Shown here: piece after piece, positions 22,986 to 34,700 of the stretch
Layout: every line of letters begins with the position of its first letter
Position numbering within the stretch: the stretch's first letter is position 1
From: Calendula officinalis
Taxonomy: Eukaryota > Streptophyta > Magnoliopsida > Asterales > Asteraceae
DNA length: 64,000 nt
NCBI GenBank assembly: GCA_963853835.1
Contig: OY970820.1
Location: 51,580,407 to 51,644,406 of the forward strand
Direction of reading: 5' to 3'
Notes under the pieces: generated by a model
What the model was told of the DNA's origin: nothing
Seen by the model: only the letters and a program-made list of their open reading frames with translations
Databases searched by the model: none
Translations under genes and position numbers: made by a program

Positions 22986-23555
22986 TCTCTACTATATATA
23001 ATGAGTGAACGCTTTGAACGAGTTTCGAACTTGGGACATCTACCAACACATTTATAAACCTTACCGCTACACCACATCGAATATTTGGTGGCCAAACGAA
23101 ACACTGAAACACTATGATTTCATGTGGGGATGAAATTCAATATAGCCATTAAAATTTATGTTTTTTAACATTTATTTATAGAAAGCCTTAAATATTCCAG
23201 CAATCACCTTAAACCTTGCTTTCCTCATAATCTCTACTATATTTAATGAGTGAATAGTTTCTACTATTAGCAGGTCTTAAAACAGGTATTTCATTTCTGG
23301 AAGGTCTTACAACCACAACATAATAAAATAAAACGCTTTGAACGAGTTTCAAACTTGGGACCTCTACCAACACATTTATAAACCTTACCACTACACCACA
23401 TCGAATATTTGGTAGCCAAACGAAACACTGAAACACTATGCTTTCATGTGGGGATGAAATTCAATATAGCCATTAAAATTTATGTTTTTTAACATTTATT
23501 TATAGAAAGCCTTAAATATTCCAGCAATCACCTTAAACCTTGCTTTCCTCGTAAT
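22986..23555. repeat. Tandem 5' Helitron-like units 1 and 2
   Basis: Two head-to-tail units, each starting TCTCTACTATAT(A/T)TAATGAGTG after an A (22,986 and 23,231). Unit 1 lacks about 80 bp present in unit 2. Each holds a segment that, read on the minus strand, has tRNA-like boxes (tgtagtggtaagg and agtttgaaactc), as in a SINE. Later copies start at 27,479 and 27,800. Confidence 0.75.
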
Positions 23556-26500
23556 ATCTTCTCTTATATATGAGCCTACATTTGATCTAATTTTGACAAC
23601 TATCAATTCTGAGCTCTCTGATTCGTGTAACTCTGTCATTGGTCATATGGCCATCCTCCCAATAGCCTAGAAACCTCCGAACATCTTCTATTGCAGGAAT
23701 ACCGGCAGCCTTGAAATCCTCCATTCCTTTCCATTGCTAGCATCCACGGTCTTTGTTTTGGAAACGGCTAGCATCCACGATCTTAATTATTCAAGATCAG
23801 GGTTTGTTGATTTCTCTTTTTCATACAAATCTTTTGATAACTGGTGTGTTCTGCACATGAGGGGTTTCATGCGTAAGTCATCTTCGACTACTTTTTGGCC
23901 ACAATTCGGTACGATGTCTACTATATTAGCCCCTTAAAGCTTTCTACTACATTTTCAAACCCTATAATTAGAACTTTCTGCTTCCATACTGTTATTGATT
24001 ACAAATGATTACCCATTTAACCTAAAGTGTGTGCAACCTATGATTTTTTGCAGAAATGGGTGCACATTCAGATCAAATCATCCCCAATCTCATGTTCTGC
24101 ATATGTATCATCTTCTTTATCTGGTATGTAATTTGTATTTCTTATTCATAATAATTGTAATTAGTTAATAAATTTGGTTGGTGTCATATGTGGGGTAATT
24201 AGCCGTGTCAATAAGATGGAGAATCATGTTTGAGTTGTGTAATATTTGTTTATGTGTAGCATCTCTGTATACTGTTAATGTACTTTAACATGTTATTATG
24301 CATTTTACTTTTTTAGACCCTAAACATTAATTTAACCTTAATTTAATATCTTATTCCACCGCCGCTATTGGTTCCAACACTACCCTAATCTGCGTCACCT
24401 TATTCCACCGCCGCTACAACTTGAAGAATCATCAAAATCTAGGTATGAAATTCCATATATTATAGACTTCCAGTTTGTAAATACATCTTTCATATTTCCA
24501 TTTACCCAATTTTCAGTTAATAATCGATTCATGTCTCACAGTGTGTGTTACTTGATGGTTGTTTAATAGGTGAATATGGTAATATGGTAATATAATTACA
24601 TTATTTTATTAAGGGTAAACATTGATCAATTATGCAGAGGCCTTTCAAGAATGTAAACCAGTGATTAAAATTGTTGACATTTGTGAGAATGGAGATTTTC
24701 GCATCAGAGAGTAAGTGCTTATAAATTTCATACATTATATAGGAGTTAATTATTACTCCATATATTCTTTTTTATTGATATCAGAGTGAGCAAATGGTTA
24801 GTTTCACTTCAATTTAAAAATTGGATTAACGATCCATGTTTTGTTTTGATGAGAATTCTTCTTTTGGATATATAATTTTGAGCTGAAAAGGTTTCAATTA
24901 TAATCATTCTGTAAGCTAAACACATGTTCATAATTGTCAAATATTTTATCCATTCAATATTTTTCTACCTTTTTTATTTAAATTCAACATTGGGTAGTGT
25001 GGTTCATAGCTCAAATATACCAGATTATGATTTTGGGGATCTTTGAAAAGCACCAGATCCGATAATTGACCACATATGACCACCTCATGACCGCCAACAT
25101 GACAATGAGCTCGGATTGTTCACTAGCCATGTCAGTGAAATATGATACCAAACATTTTGTGGGTTGTTGGTTTCTTAGATCAACTTTTTATTTTATTTTA
25201 TTTTCTCACTATTATTTTCTTACTAAATATGCATCTTTATATTTGGCAGCTATAAGTTTGTGTTGCTTAACTGCCTCTTGGGACCTCTGCAAAGGTGCCA
25301 CTCACCCCTCATCAGAGTCAACTATGTGAAAGTAAGCTACCTCCAAAATATAGCTTAATAGTTTTAATATAAATAAAGATTGATCAATATCAAGAGGCAG
25401 TGTATAAATGGGAAACATATAGGTGCATTTGCACCTTATTTTGATTTGCTTCCAGTTTACAAATTGTTAATTATTAGTATGCATATACTAATGGGGTCGA
25501 TAATGACAGGTAGCCAAAGCGTTTGTGCGAGAGTTGTATCAGCTTTTGGTAGTGTTGCTGAAGCATTATTTGCACCTTATTTTTTACATTGTATGCTTGT
25601 GGAAAAATTAATTTTTTCAATTTACTACTAAAACCATCTGAAGACGACCTAAAAGTTGGCCTCACATGTTAAACACTTGAACCTTTTCCTCAATTAAAAA
25701 AAACAACATCACTTTTATGGTCCATTTAATCATTAATAAATATTTGAAATCTTATTTTTCCAACTTTGAACTTTAAACATCAAATTATTTGAAAAGTTTG
25801 GAACTTTTTATGTGGGTACCTAGGAGGAAAATAGTTGGAGTATAGTTAGAGAACAATTTAAAAGCTGTTTTATTGTTACAGATTTTATTTTTGTTTTAAC
25901 TTTTAAAGTTTACTGATTTGAATTGGGGATGTATTAGTGTTTCATGTAAGAGAGCAGATTTCCTGTATCTAAAGAATTGTATATGCTTCCTTATTAAACT
26001 TATGCAGGTGTCATTTACCCGGTGGCTACAATTTAAGATAGATTTTAGTTTTATGTTGGTACTAATAATTTTATTGTTGTATTATTAATGTAATTTTTTG
26101 TTGTTTTATATTGATATATAGGTAACAGAGAATGATTGATAAATATGATGTTTAAGCCAAATAGTTTTAACCCAAAAAGTTGTAAATATGATTTTCCATA
26201 TAGGTATGATTAACAGAGATAACATGGATGAGATATTGAGATGTCAAGCACACGTGCTTAATACAAATTGTTATTATTATAATGATTGATATATATGATC
26301 TTTATAGCCAACTTGCATATCCTTAACACTTTCGAAACAACCCATTTTAAATATGAAAATTTCTCTACCATTTAAATCGAAGAATTTATGGAGGAAATCC
26401 AGTTTTAAATTCATTTTTGTATAAAAAACAGTTATGGTCTATATGTTAAACATGGTAACTTTGCCATATAATGAAATGAAGTTTCAAATTGATTGTGTAT

Positions 26501-27431
26501 TAATTAGGGATGGCAATTCCCGACATGACCCGCAACCCAACAAGAACCCGTCGCAAATAAATCGGGTCCGGGTTGACTTATGTATAAATAGGTCGACCAC
26601 CAACCCATTTATAAATTATTATTTTCAAAAATATATAAATATACCATATATAAAATCCTTAAATCCTGTCTAAATTTTGATATCCAATTCCAATCCTCAC
26701 CATGCTCCTAAGTTTCGTCAGAATTTCCATAACAATATTAATCGTGAATTTGGTAAGTCCAAAAAACTTTCTATAATAATCTCAATTCCAAATTAAAATC
26801 ACAACTTCTTTTTCCTTTTGACTACAATTTTCACATATCATTATGAATTCAACATCGCATTTTCCTTTTCATATGATTGCACTTTGGTTTAAATGGGTTA
26901 AGAGGATCAGGTCCGGGTTATGATGGTTTAAATAAGTCCGGGTTAGGGTTGATTTTTCTAACCCAAAATTCTTATTGGTCGGGTTCGGGTAGACTGATTC
27001 CTACTCGCCAACCTATCAACCCGAACCCGCTTACTCGAACCCAACCCAATTAACATAGTATGATATAAACCTTAAAAATAGAACTTCCGTAAATATGGCC
27101 CGGACTCTAAATTACAATTCCATAATACACTGCATACAAAATAAAAAACACTGAAGCCATTCGAAGTACAAAAATCAAATAACAGGTCTGCTTTATATGT
27201 TGAACTTAAAAATTCAAATTTCAAACAAAAATTAAAAAGATAATTACACTAACTCGACAAAAAATGTTTTTTTACAAAGAAGTTTTAAACCATCTCTAAA
27301 TTTTGTATACCATTTGTTCATGTATAAAAAAAGTTTATCATCATTTCAATAAAAATTACTATATGATTTCAACAGTATTTTTTTGTTATTTTCTTATTTA
27401 ATGCTTGAAGCATGCCCGCCTGAATAGCTAG
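23231..27431 (+). mobile_element. Candidate Helitron A
   Basis: Begins TCTCTACTATATTTAATGAG after an A and ends CTAG followed by T (27,428-27,431). A short hairpin (atgctt-g-aagcat, 27,401-27,413) lies about 15 bases before the end. This fits the Helitron pattern of TC start, hairpin, CTRR end and A|T insertion. No Rep-helicase is seen, so it is non-autonomous. The interior (23.56-27.4 kb) is AT-rich. Candidate captured exons with AG/GT borders are at 24,054-24,123 and 24,638-24,710; I cannot name their source. From 26,510 to 27,060 lie gggttcgggt-type low-complexity tracts. Confidence 0.5.
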
Positions 27432-28628
27432 TCTACTATATATAATGAGTGAATAGTTTCTACTATTAGCAGGTCTTATCTCTACTATATATAATGAGTG
27501 AATAGTTTGTACTATTAGCAGGTCTTAAAACAGGTCTTTCATTTCTGGAAGGTCTTACAACCACAACATAATAAAAAAAAACACTTTGAACGAGTTTCAA
27601 ACTTGGGACCTCTACCAACACATTTATAAACCTTACCGCTACCACATCGAATATTTGGTAGCCAAACGAAACACTGAAACACTATGCTTTCATGTGGGGA
27701 TGAAATCAACATAGCCATTAAAATTTATGTTTTTTAACATTTATTTATAGAAAGCCTTAAATATTCCAGCAATCACCTTAAACCTTGCTTTCCTCATAAT
27801 CTCTACTATATATAATGAGTGAATAGTTTCTACTATTAGTAGGTCTTAAAACAGGTCTTCCATTTCTGGAAGGTCTTATAACCACGACATAATTAAAAAA
27901 CACGCTTTGAACGAGTTTCAAACTTGGGACTGTTAGGTCACAACAACCCTGGTTTTATATGTTAATTGATAGATTATTATACTTAATGAAATATTAAAGT
28001 GATAACACGAGAATATAGTCAATGTATAAATCCACTAAGTGTGGCTTGTTGCGGAATAACAAGACCACTGATCAATTACAAATGTATGGAAGTGAATACG
28101 TGAATTGGTAAGTTCTCCTTTGCAAGATGATCTCTATTTATAATGATATAGAGATCTTACATAATGGGCAAAGGAGTAACCGAATGACTAAACTAGGAAA
28201 ATGACTAAGATCAAGGGATTTGATCTTAGTCAGTTACATAACAAAATGTAGCTCAGTCATTCTACTCAGTATTGGATTTCCAATACTGAGTACTGATACT
28301 GAGTGGCCAATACTGGCCAACTCAGTATCACTCCTAAACTTAGCGTATTTATTCTAAAACTATTCTAAGCTAGTCTAGGTTGTTTTGTTATCTTAAGATC
28401 CCAAAGGGGTAAGGCTTTTTGCCTTAACAGGGACCTCTACCAACACATTTATAAACCTTACCACTACACCACATCGAATATTTGGTAGCCAAACGAAACA
28501 CTGAAACACTATGCTTTCATGTGTGGATGAAATTCAATATAGCCATTAAAATTTATGTTTTTTAATATTTATTTATAGAAAGCCTTAAATATTCCAGCAA
28601 TCACCTTAAACCTTGCTTTCCTCATAAG
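27432..28628. repeat. Tandem 5' Helitron-like units 3 and 4 plus a partial unit
   Basis: A partial unit at 27,432-27,478 abuts the end of Helitron A, then full units start at 27,479 and 27,800. Unit 4 is interrupted by a solo LTR (27,931-28,429). Sequence is nearly the same as the 23.2-kb copies, including the tRNA-like segment. Confidence 0.75.
27931..28429. mobile_element. Solo LTR, 499 bp
   Basis: TGTTAGGTCAC...CCTTAACA with perfect 5-bp target duplications gggac (27,926-27,930 and 28,430-28,434). There is no internal region, so it arose by LTR-LTR recombination. It splits repeat unit 4; the flanking sequence joins cleanly when it is removed. Confidence 0.9.
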
Positions 28629-28629
28629 T

Positions 28630-29697
28630 CAAAAAACGTCTGCATCATTAATTGATATAATTATTCCCGAAATTAGGAGTTACTAACCTGCTTAATATAA
28701 CAAACATAGAAGTAAAGATACAATTGTAACTGCTCGATTTAAAACAGAAAATTAACACCAATTTCGTAACTCCTCGAATATAAACATGAAAATAATTAAA
28801 CTTTTCTGCATCATTGAAAGATATTCCAGCAACATCTTTTCTTCAGTGATATAATCCAATGATTTGAAACCGCCTGTAACATTAATTTAAAAAAAGTCAA
28901 TTCCTGGTATATCTTTCTAAAAACAGATTAATTAAGTAAAAAAAAAAAAATTCAAATTCAAGATATTATATATACAAAAACGTACCCTAAGCCTTCCAGC
29001 ATAATTTTTTTAACTCTTTCCTCTGTGGCAGGTAATTTCTACAACTCGTAGCACTAATTATATTTTGTATAATATAAAATCATTGAAGTAATATGTTTTA
29101 TCTCCAGGAATTTCAACAGGTATTCATACTCCTAACCCTAAACAAGCGCTAACTTTTTATAAATTCTTTATATATTTTCCTTATCAGCTACCATATAGTT
29201 TGTATCTTTCTAAAGATAATCTGGTCAACCCTATCACTAAACACACCAGGTATTGCTCCAGGCATTTCAACAGGTATTCCGTGTATTCATACTCCTAACC
29301 CTAAATAATCACTAACTTTTTTATAACTTTTTACTCTATCAATGCATCCATCTTAGGATGCTCTAAGACAAATAAACATCGCAAATTTCCGCCTTTCAAT
29401 TCATAATTTATCACGTACATATTTTAGGAAGCAGATACTAACTTTAATGTGTATCATAACCACATTGTTATTGTTGTGTTTGACCCGTCCATTTTTAGTT
29501 GTTGCTACTTTTAATTATAGTGGTAAAAAAAATATTCAGTTATTTTCGTTTTAGCTGGAAATATGCATTTAGTAGTAAAAATGACGAAGAGTTAATATAG
29601 TGAAAAATATTTGATATATGATACATAGCCACATAGGTATATGTATTGTTTATACCTATTTAACTATCAATATCATATGTGTTATTTATTTTTGTAG
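28630..29697. other. Helitron B interior, no gene called
   Basis: AT-rich. A block of about 60 bp (ggcatttcaacaggtatt with tcatactcctaaccctaaa) occurs twice, near 29,105 and 29,255. No open frame of note. Confidence 0.4.
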
Positions 29698-29965
29698 GAA
29701 AGCAAGATTCAAGCTTCTATTTTCCATAATTTGATGAGTAAATTCAAGAACGTATTGAAGATAGATGGTTCTTATTATATAACAGGAGGTAAGTTGATCG
29801 TGAACATGTTAGGTTTTAAAATTAGTGACCTGAATCAAAAGCTTTCATTTCAACCAAGCACAACGGTTATAGCATGCAGTGACTTTTCTGATCCACTACA
29901 TGGTTTTGAATTTGTTGCATACGAGAACATTTTGGCGAACTCATTAGTAGGATCACAGTCAATTG
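29698..29965 (+). pseudogene. RPA70-like OB-fold exon (DUF223 type), isolated
   Basis: Exon bounded by acceptor ttttgtag and donor ttg|gtaaaa. It is open throughout: KIQASIFHNLMSKFKNVLKI, then GSYYITGGKLIV, a middle beta-rich part and a C-terminal DPLHGFEFVAYENILANSLV. This pattern matches the single-strand DNA-binding OB fold of plant replication protein A large-subunit relatives that are common in and near Helitrons. No neighbouring exon was found, so it is taken as a captured or leftover fragment. The nearest ATG is at 29,734 but homology starts upstream of it, supporting an internal exon. Confidence 0.55.
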
Positions 29966-32592
29966 GTAAAATTTATAGCATTTTTCTTTGTATATGGTAA
30001 ATTTCCATATTCCATATACCACTACTTATTGAATAGATCTTTTTCAGATCTATCAGAGAACTTTGCGTAATTGAAAATCTTAAGACGCAAATTATGAAAT
30101 GAGCAAACACAAGTAGCCGCTCGAAATAAAAAACGAGTGCGTGCACTGCGGATCCACATGGTTGTAAGGGGGGTGCATGACCCCCACTTTGTGGGACCCC
30201 CCATGTACAAAAAATCTGATTTTTTAAATATTTTAGTACAAAATTCTATTATTGCCCCCACTTGTTAATTGGTCAACTATTAGTGGACCCCGATTAGTTT
30301 TGATCCTATATTCGCCACTGAGTGTGTGTTCAACCATAATCTATAATAATAAAAATTTTGTTTGTTAATTACAATCCAACTTTACTAATTCGAGGGGTGC
30401 ACAAGTCATAAGTGAAAGATTTGATTCCAAGTCAAACTTCATTTTGAGAAAACATGTTAAATTTTACCTGTTTAAGAGTGTGCTCTAGCACCAGCTTGAC
30501 AGCAACCCTACAAGATCATATGCCGGGTGACACAGACCCTACCATATGTAATACATTTACGATCAAAATTGACGTCTAAATCATTCAAATACCTAACAAA
30601 AGTAAGTTAAACAAAACAACCATAAATTACAATTTTAGTATCGGATCGCACATGTAACAAAAAATATTTGGTGAATATGGAATATTATAATTATAATTCG
30701 AAATGCTTAAATTTAATTAGAAAATGAATCGGTAAACCGGAAGAAACAAATTCACAAATGTTTTCCCATCACAAATGTTAAGGTCCATTTGAGTTAAATA
30801 TCACGTAAGCAATTGACCTACAATCCATATTGCATATCTAGATACTCCACTGGAATGCAGGTCTTTAAATCAACAGTAAAGTTAATAATTTCAAGAATTT
30901 AACCTAAGAAATATAATATTGAAATGACTGCTACCCATTAAAATGGCTGTTAAACTTACGAGATCAATGATTCATTAATAATTTATTGCTATTCAATGTT
31001 ACCATTTTTTTAACATGAAGATTTTGTTACCGTACCTTACTCTTTTACCATAATTCGTTGACTGTTACAATTTAATGGATCTATTGCAATTCACTGTTAC
31101 CCTTTTTTAGTCATAAAAACGTCCTTAATCAATGGGTTCAATCAATCAAGAGGATGATCGCAATTTGTAAGTTAAAAAACCTAACCTATATCAGTGTTTG
31201 CTTTGAATACGTTTCAGACGAGGGTTTTTTTTATGCATACCTATCTTACATGTAGAAGATCACCAAGCAACAATACAAGAGATTTCTTTGCGGACGTCAA
31301 AGGCGGCCACCACGAGGTCTCCACCCTATTGTATTCATTCACGTCGGAGTTAGATCCATCTGGTTTGAAGAGCGATTGCTTGAAAGCAGCGGGACTTTGT
31401 CAGCTGCATAAGTATTAGGGTTGAGATTTGATTTGGATATAAGACTTAATGGTAAATACCCTTTAATCACCGGATCCTTACTCGAGTTATGGGCCCGTTG
31501 TTGATAAAAGCCATTATTAAAGCAGGTCGTTTTATTTGATTTTGGGCCAGATTTCATGAAGTTATATTGAAAAACACATTATTAAAACGACTATAAATAT
31601 ATTGACTACAAAATACTGATGGAGATTTTACTTAACGTTTGAATTTTTATGTTATTATATAGGATAATGAGCTATGTTGCATTATTGATCTAATTGATCG
31701 TGACACAATAATGCTTTCTCGTGAATTTTGTTTAATGGCTCATTACTAAAATGACGTGCAATATATTAACTACAAAAATTCAATCGTTGTCAAATATCGG
31801 TTTGTATTTGAGAGAACGGATGTTTTCGTAAGGGAAGTTGTATGTAGGCGTTGTCTAGAATAAAGCGCAGACAAGATTTGAAAAAATTTAATAGAAGATA
31901 AAGATGGGGCTCTTACAAACAAAACTACAAATGTTGTATTCAAAGAGGTGTTTAGAAAGTTATGTTTAATTTTATTATTTCGTTAAACGATTCGCTTTGT
32001 TTTTACAATACATTTTTGTATAATTTTTCAAATTTGAGTAATTATATTTATTACGTTATTATAATCATCATGTTTCAGGCAAAAAGACATTGTTTAAATC
32101 ATTATTAAGATTCATCGTAATATACGACAACCAATGACATTAATTTTGCACTGCTCTCAGTCAATACACCATTTCAGTGAGATAATGGACGTAGGTTGTA
32201 ACAGGGCCACAAACATTACAGTCACTGGTAACAATAGGGCTTTTTATTTTAGGAATCGGTGTTCTCGCATGGGCAACTTTAGGTTGCCCTTTCAAGAGGA
32301 ATTTCACGTGACAATATAAAAGTATTGGTAACTCCAGCAAATTTTTTTAATATCGATTTAGTTTACACAACAAACGTGGTGTATCGAGAGGTTTACATGA
32401 TGAGTAACACGCATAAACAGACATTTCTTCCATGTATTTTATACTTAATTAGGTTTATCTCGTTACCTCTATTTTATACACAGTTTTCATGCTTATGTAT
32501 TGTATTCGTTATAAAAATATGTAAGCAATGGACTTTTAATCTCAAGGATTATATAGTTCGCAGCCCACCGCATCGCGCGGGTTTTAACCTAG
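29966..32592. other. Helitron B interior, no gene called
   Basis: AT-rich, with small open stretches only. A G/C-rich inverted pair (aggggggtgcatgaccccc ... gggaccccccatg) lies at about 30,158-30,206. Confidence 0.4.
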
Positions 32593-32783
32593 TTTAACTT
32601 ACAGTTTATCATTTAATATGTATTTATTTTAAATATTCGGTAAATTATATGTATATTATATATCTTTATAACTTCATACATAAAAATTTCTAATTCGAGT
32701 ACTCACCGAGTAACCGAGTACTTTCTACAAAGTCGTCAAACGAACGGATAGCAAGTAGCGAGTTCTACAACATTGTTTCTCAT

Positions 32784-33564
32784 TGTTAATTTGATATATA
32801 TTAATTTTATTTGTGTTTTTCAATTAATTTTCATAAAAAAATTGGCCAATATATGACATGTCAAACGAAAATACACCACATAAATGTAAGATGTTGGAGT
32901 CTTGCTTTAAAGCTTCACATTATAGAAAGTAAATCATACTCCGTAATAAAATTATGTTGGGATGACATGTTAACTAAAATTACAATTATATATAAGTAAA
33001 AAAATATTAAAAACTTGACATAAATTAATGTGGAATTTTAATAGTGAAAACTTAAGATGTATATGTACTGTGAAACACACTGATGTCGTATTCGCCGAGC
33101 AAAACCGAGAAATAAGTTTTCTTTCATACTTTTTCAGTCTTTTTCGATATTGGACTGAACTGAATCAGATCGAAAAACAAAATTTGCATGAAAATCCAAA
33201 CTGAAAACCAAACCGGTATAACTCAGTTGAGTCCGGTCCACTAATCTCAACCGGTTATCGATCCAATTTACTACCGCCTTATTTTTAAGGTACAATCACC
33301 TTCTATTGACATGCCTTAAATTATTACATATTAGAAATTGTATCTCTACATAATCATGTCTTAATTATTGGGCTTAACATGTCATGAAAATGGATGATTG
33401 AGTTTTCATTATATTTAGCTTTGATTGTAAATAAATATTTAAATATGAAAAAGATAAAACAAGATTAAATGATTTAAGCGAAAAGTCACATTTTATCTTT
33501 TGGGTTGATTCGTACAGAGCAATATTTATTAATATAGAATAATTTCATATCAAATGATAATTAT
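32784..33564. other. Intergenic, no gene seen
   Basis: Spacer between the hAT target duplication and the decayed Copia element. A stretch at about 33,220-33,260 has ccggt/accgg words as in hAT-type MITEs, without clear ends. Confidence 0.4.
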
Positions 33565-33569
33565 GTCTT

Positions 33570-33810
33570 TGTTGTAATGCAAATTAGTTCAACTCAAATA
33601 ATCACAACAACATTCTCATTAGACATGATACAAGTGGTACAAATGATACATATGATACAAGAAGACAAGATGCAATGGACACAACTACATAACATCCCTA
33701 CTTATAGGGTAGATATTGGTAGACTAATGGGTGTACACTTTATGTACATAAAGTGTACTTATGATTGTGTTAAATACTAATCAACCACTCATCAAATATG
33801 AGTTACAACA
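33570..33810 (-). repeat. 3' LTR (minus) of decayed Copia element
   Basis: 241 bp, TG...CA. An open frame in it (33,577-33,780) also occurs in the other LTR and is not a gene. Confidence 0.93.
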
Positions 33811-33889
33811 CTCCCCCTTGGTTGCTTAGATTTACGCTGAATCATAGTTGTATTTCTTCGTCTTGTATCTTCACACAATCAACCAGACA

Positions 33890-34460
33890 TTCGTCTCGTT
33901 AAAACCTCGTTGGAGAAAACCACTTTGGACAAAAACTTCAGTCGAAGGACAAAAGAGTACGATCTAGATGTCTTGAAAAGAGGTAATGAACCATATACAG
34001 TGTGCCTCATTAAGACCTTGTTTAGAGAAAACCCAGTGGGACAAAAACTCCAACGAAGGACAAAAGAGTGCACAATGGTTAATAAGTATTGTATCTTCAG
34101 ACAATTCATAAAGCATTCGCCTCGTTAAAAACCTTGTCGGAGAAAACCCTTTGGGACAAAACTCCAGCCGAAGGACAAAAGAGTACGATCAGGATGTCTT
34201 AAGCGATGGAAGGAACCATATATGATGTGCCTCATTAAAACCTTGATCAGAGAAAACCCAATGGGACAAAAACTCTAACGAAGGACAACATAGTGCACAA
34301 TGGTTAATAAGTATACAACTGGATACTCCCCATGACTTCAACAATTCTTAGTGAGAATGAGGTACTGTTAGTGTCTCATTAAAAAAACTTTTTCAAGGTA
34401 AACCCGATGTGACAAAATCCTTGAAGTAAAAGGAAAACAGAGTACACAAGCATTCATTAG
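33890..34460 (-). repeat. ~112-bp tandem repeat array next to the polypurine tract
   Basis: Four to five diverged units starting near 33,896, 34,008, 34,121, 34,230 and 34,375. Each has cattaaaacctt...gagaaaaccc..tgggacaaaa.ctc..(a/c)cgaaggacaa. It lies in the 3' untranslated part of the element. Confidence 0.85.
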
Positions 34461-34479
34461 GATGCTCCCCCTCACATGC

Positions 34480-34690
34480 ACTCAACAGGGTGCAAAGCAT
34501 ACGTCATGATGCAATTATTATTCTCACTCAACAGGGTGCAAAGCATACGTCAGGATGCAATCATTATATGCACTCAACGGGGCGCAAGGCATACGTCCGG
34601 ATGCAATCATTATATGCACTCAACAGGGTGCAAGACATACATCAGGATGCAATCATTATTCGCACACAAATGGGTGCATGATATATGTCA
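34480..34690 (-). repeat. 46-bp tandem repeat array
   Basis: Units with actcaacagggtgcaaagca, then tacgtcaggatgcaatcatt, start at 34,480, 34,526, 34,572, 34,618 and (diverged) near 34,661. Exact 46-bp spacing. Located between the 112-bp array and the RNase H remnant. Confidence 0.9.
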
Positions 34691-34700
34691 TTTAGGTGGC

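Larger units (their letters stand above)
27800..32592 (+). mobile_element. Candidate Helitron B
   Basis: Begins TCTCTACTATATATAATGAG. It ends in a GC-rich hairpin (cccaccgcatcgcgcggg at about 32,564-32,581) and ttttaacCTAG followed by T, a very typical plant Helitron 3' end. It contains an RPA-type exon at 29,698-29,965. No helicase is visible, so it is non-autonomous or eroded. Confidence 0.65.
22761..32775. mobile_element. hAT-like element split by Helitron insertions
   Basis: Left end CAGTGTTGTAAAACTCGG at 22,761; the right end inverted reads CAATGTTGTAGAACTCGC from 32,775. Perfect 8-bp target duplications tttctcat flank it (22,753-22,760 and 32,776-32,783). An 8-bp TSD and CAGTG ends are hAT hallmarks. 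Only 22,761-22,985 and 32,593-32,775 belong to the hAT element (about 410 bp, a MITE); both halves share sub-terminal cgagtactc(g/a)cc(g/a)(g/a)gtaacc motifs. Everything between is Helitron-like DNA. Confidence 0.8.

Noticed and set aside
26510..27060. Possible hAT element beginning tagggatggcaa
   Set aside because: Only the left end fits; no inverted right end or 8-bp duplication was found.
33577..33780. 67-residue open frame, repeated at 51,068-51,271
   Set aside because: Both copies are inside the LTRs of the decayed Copia element.
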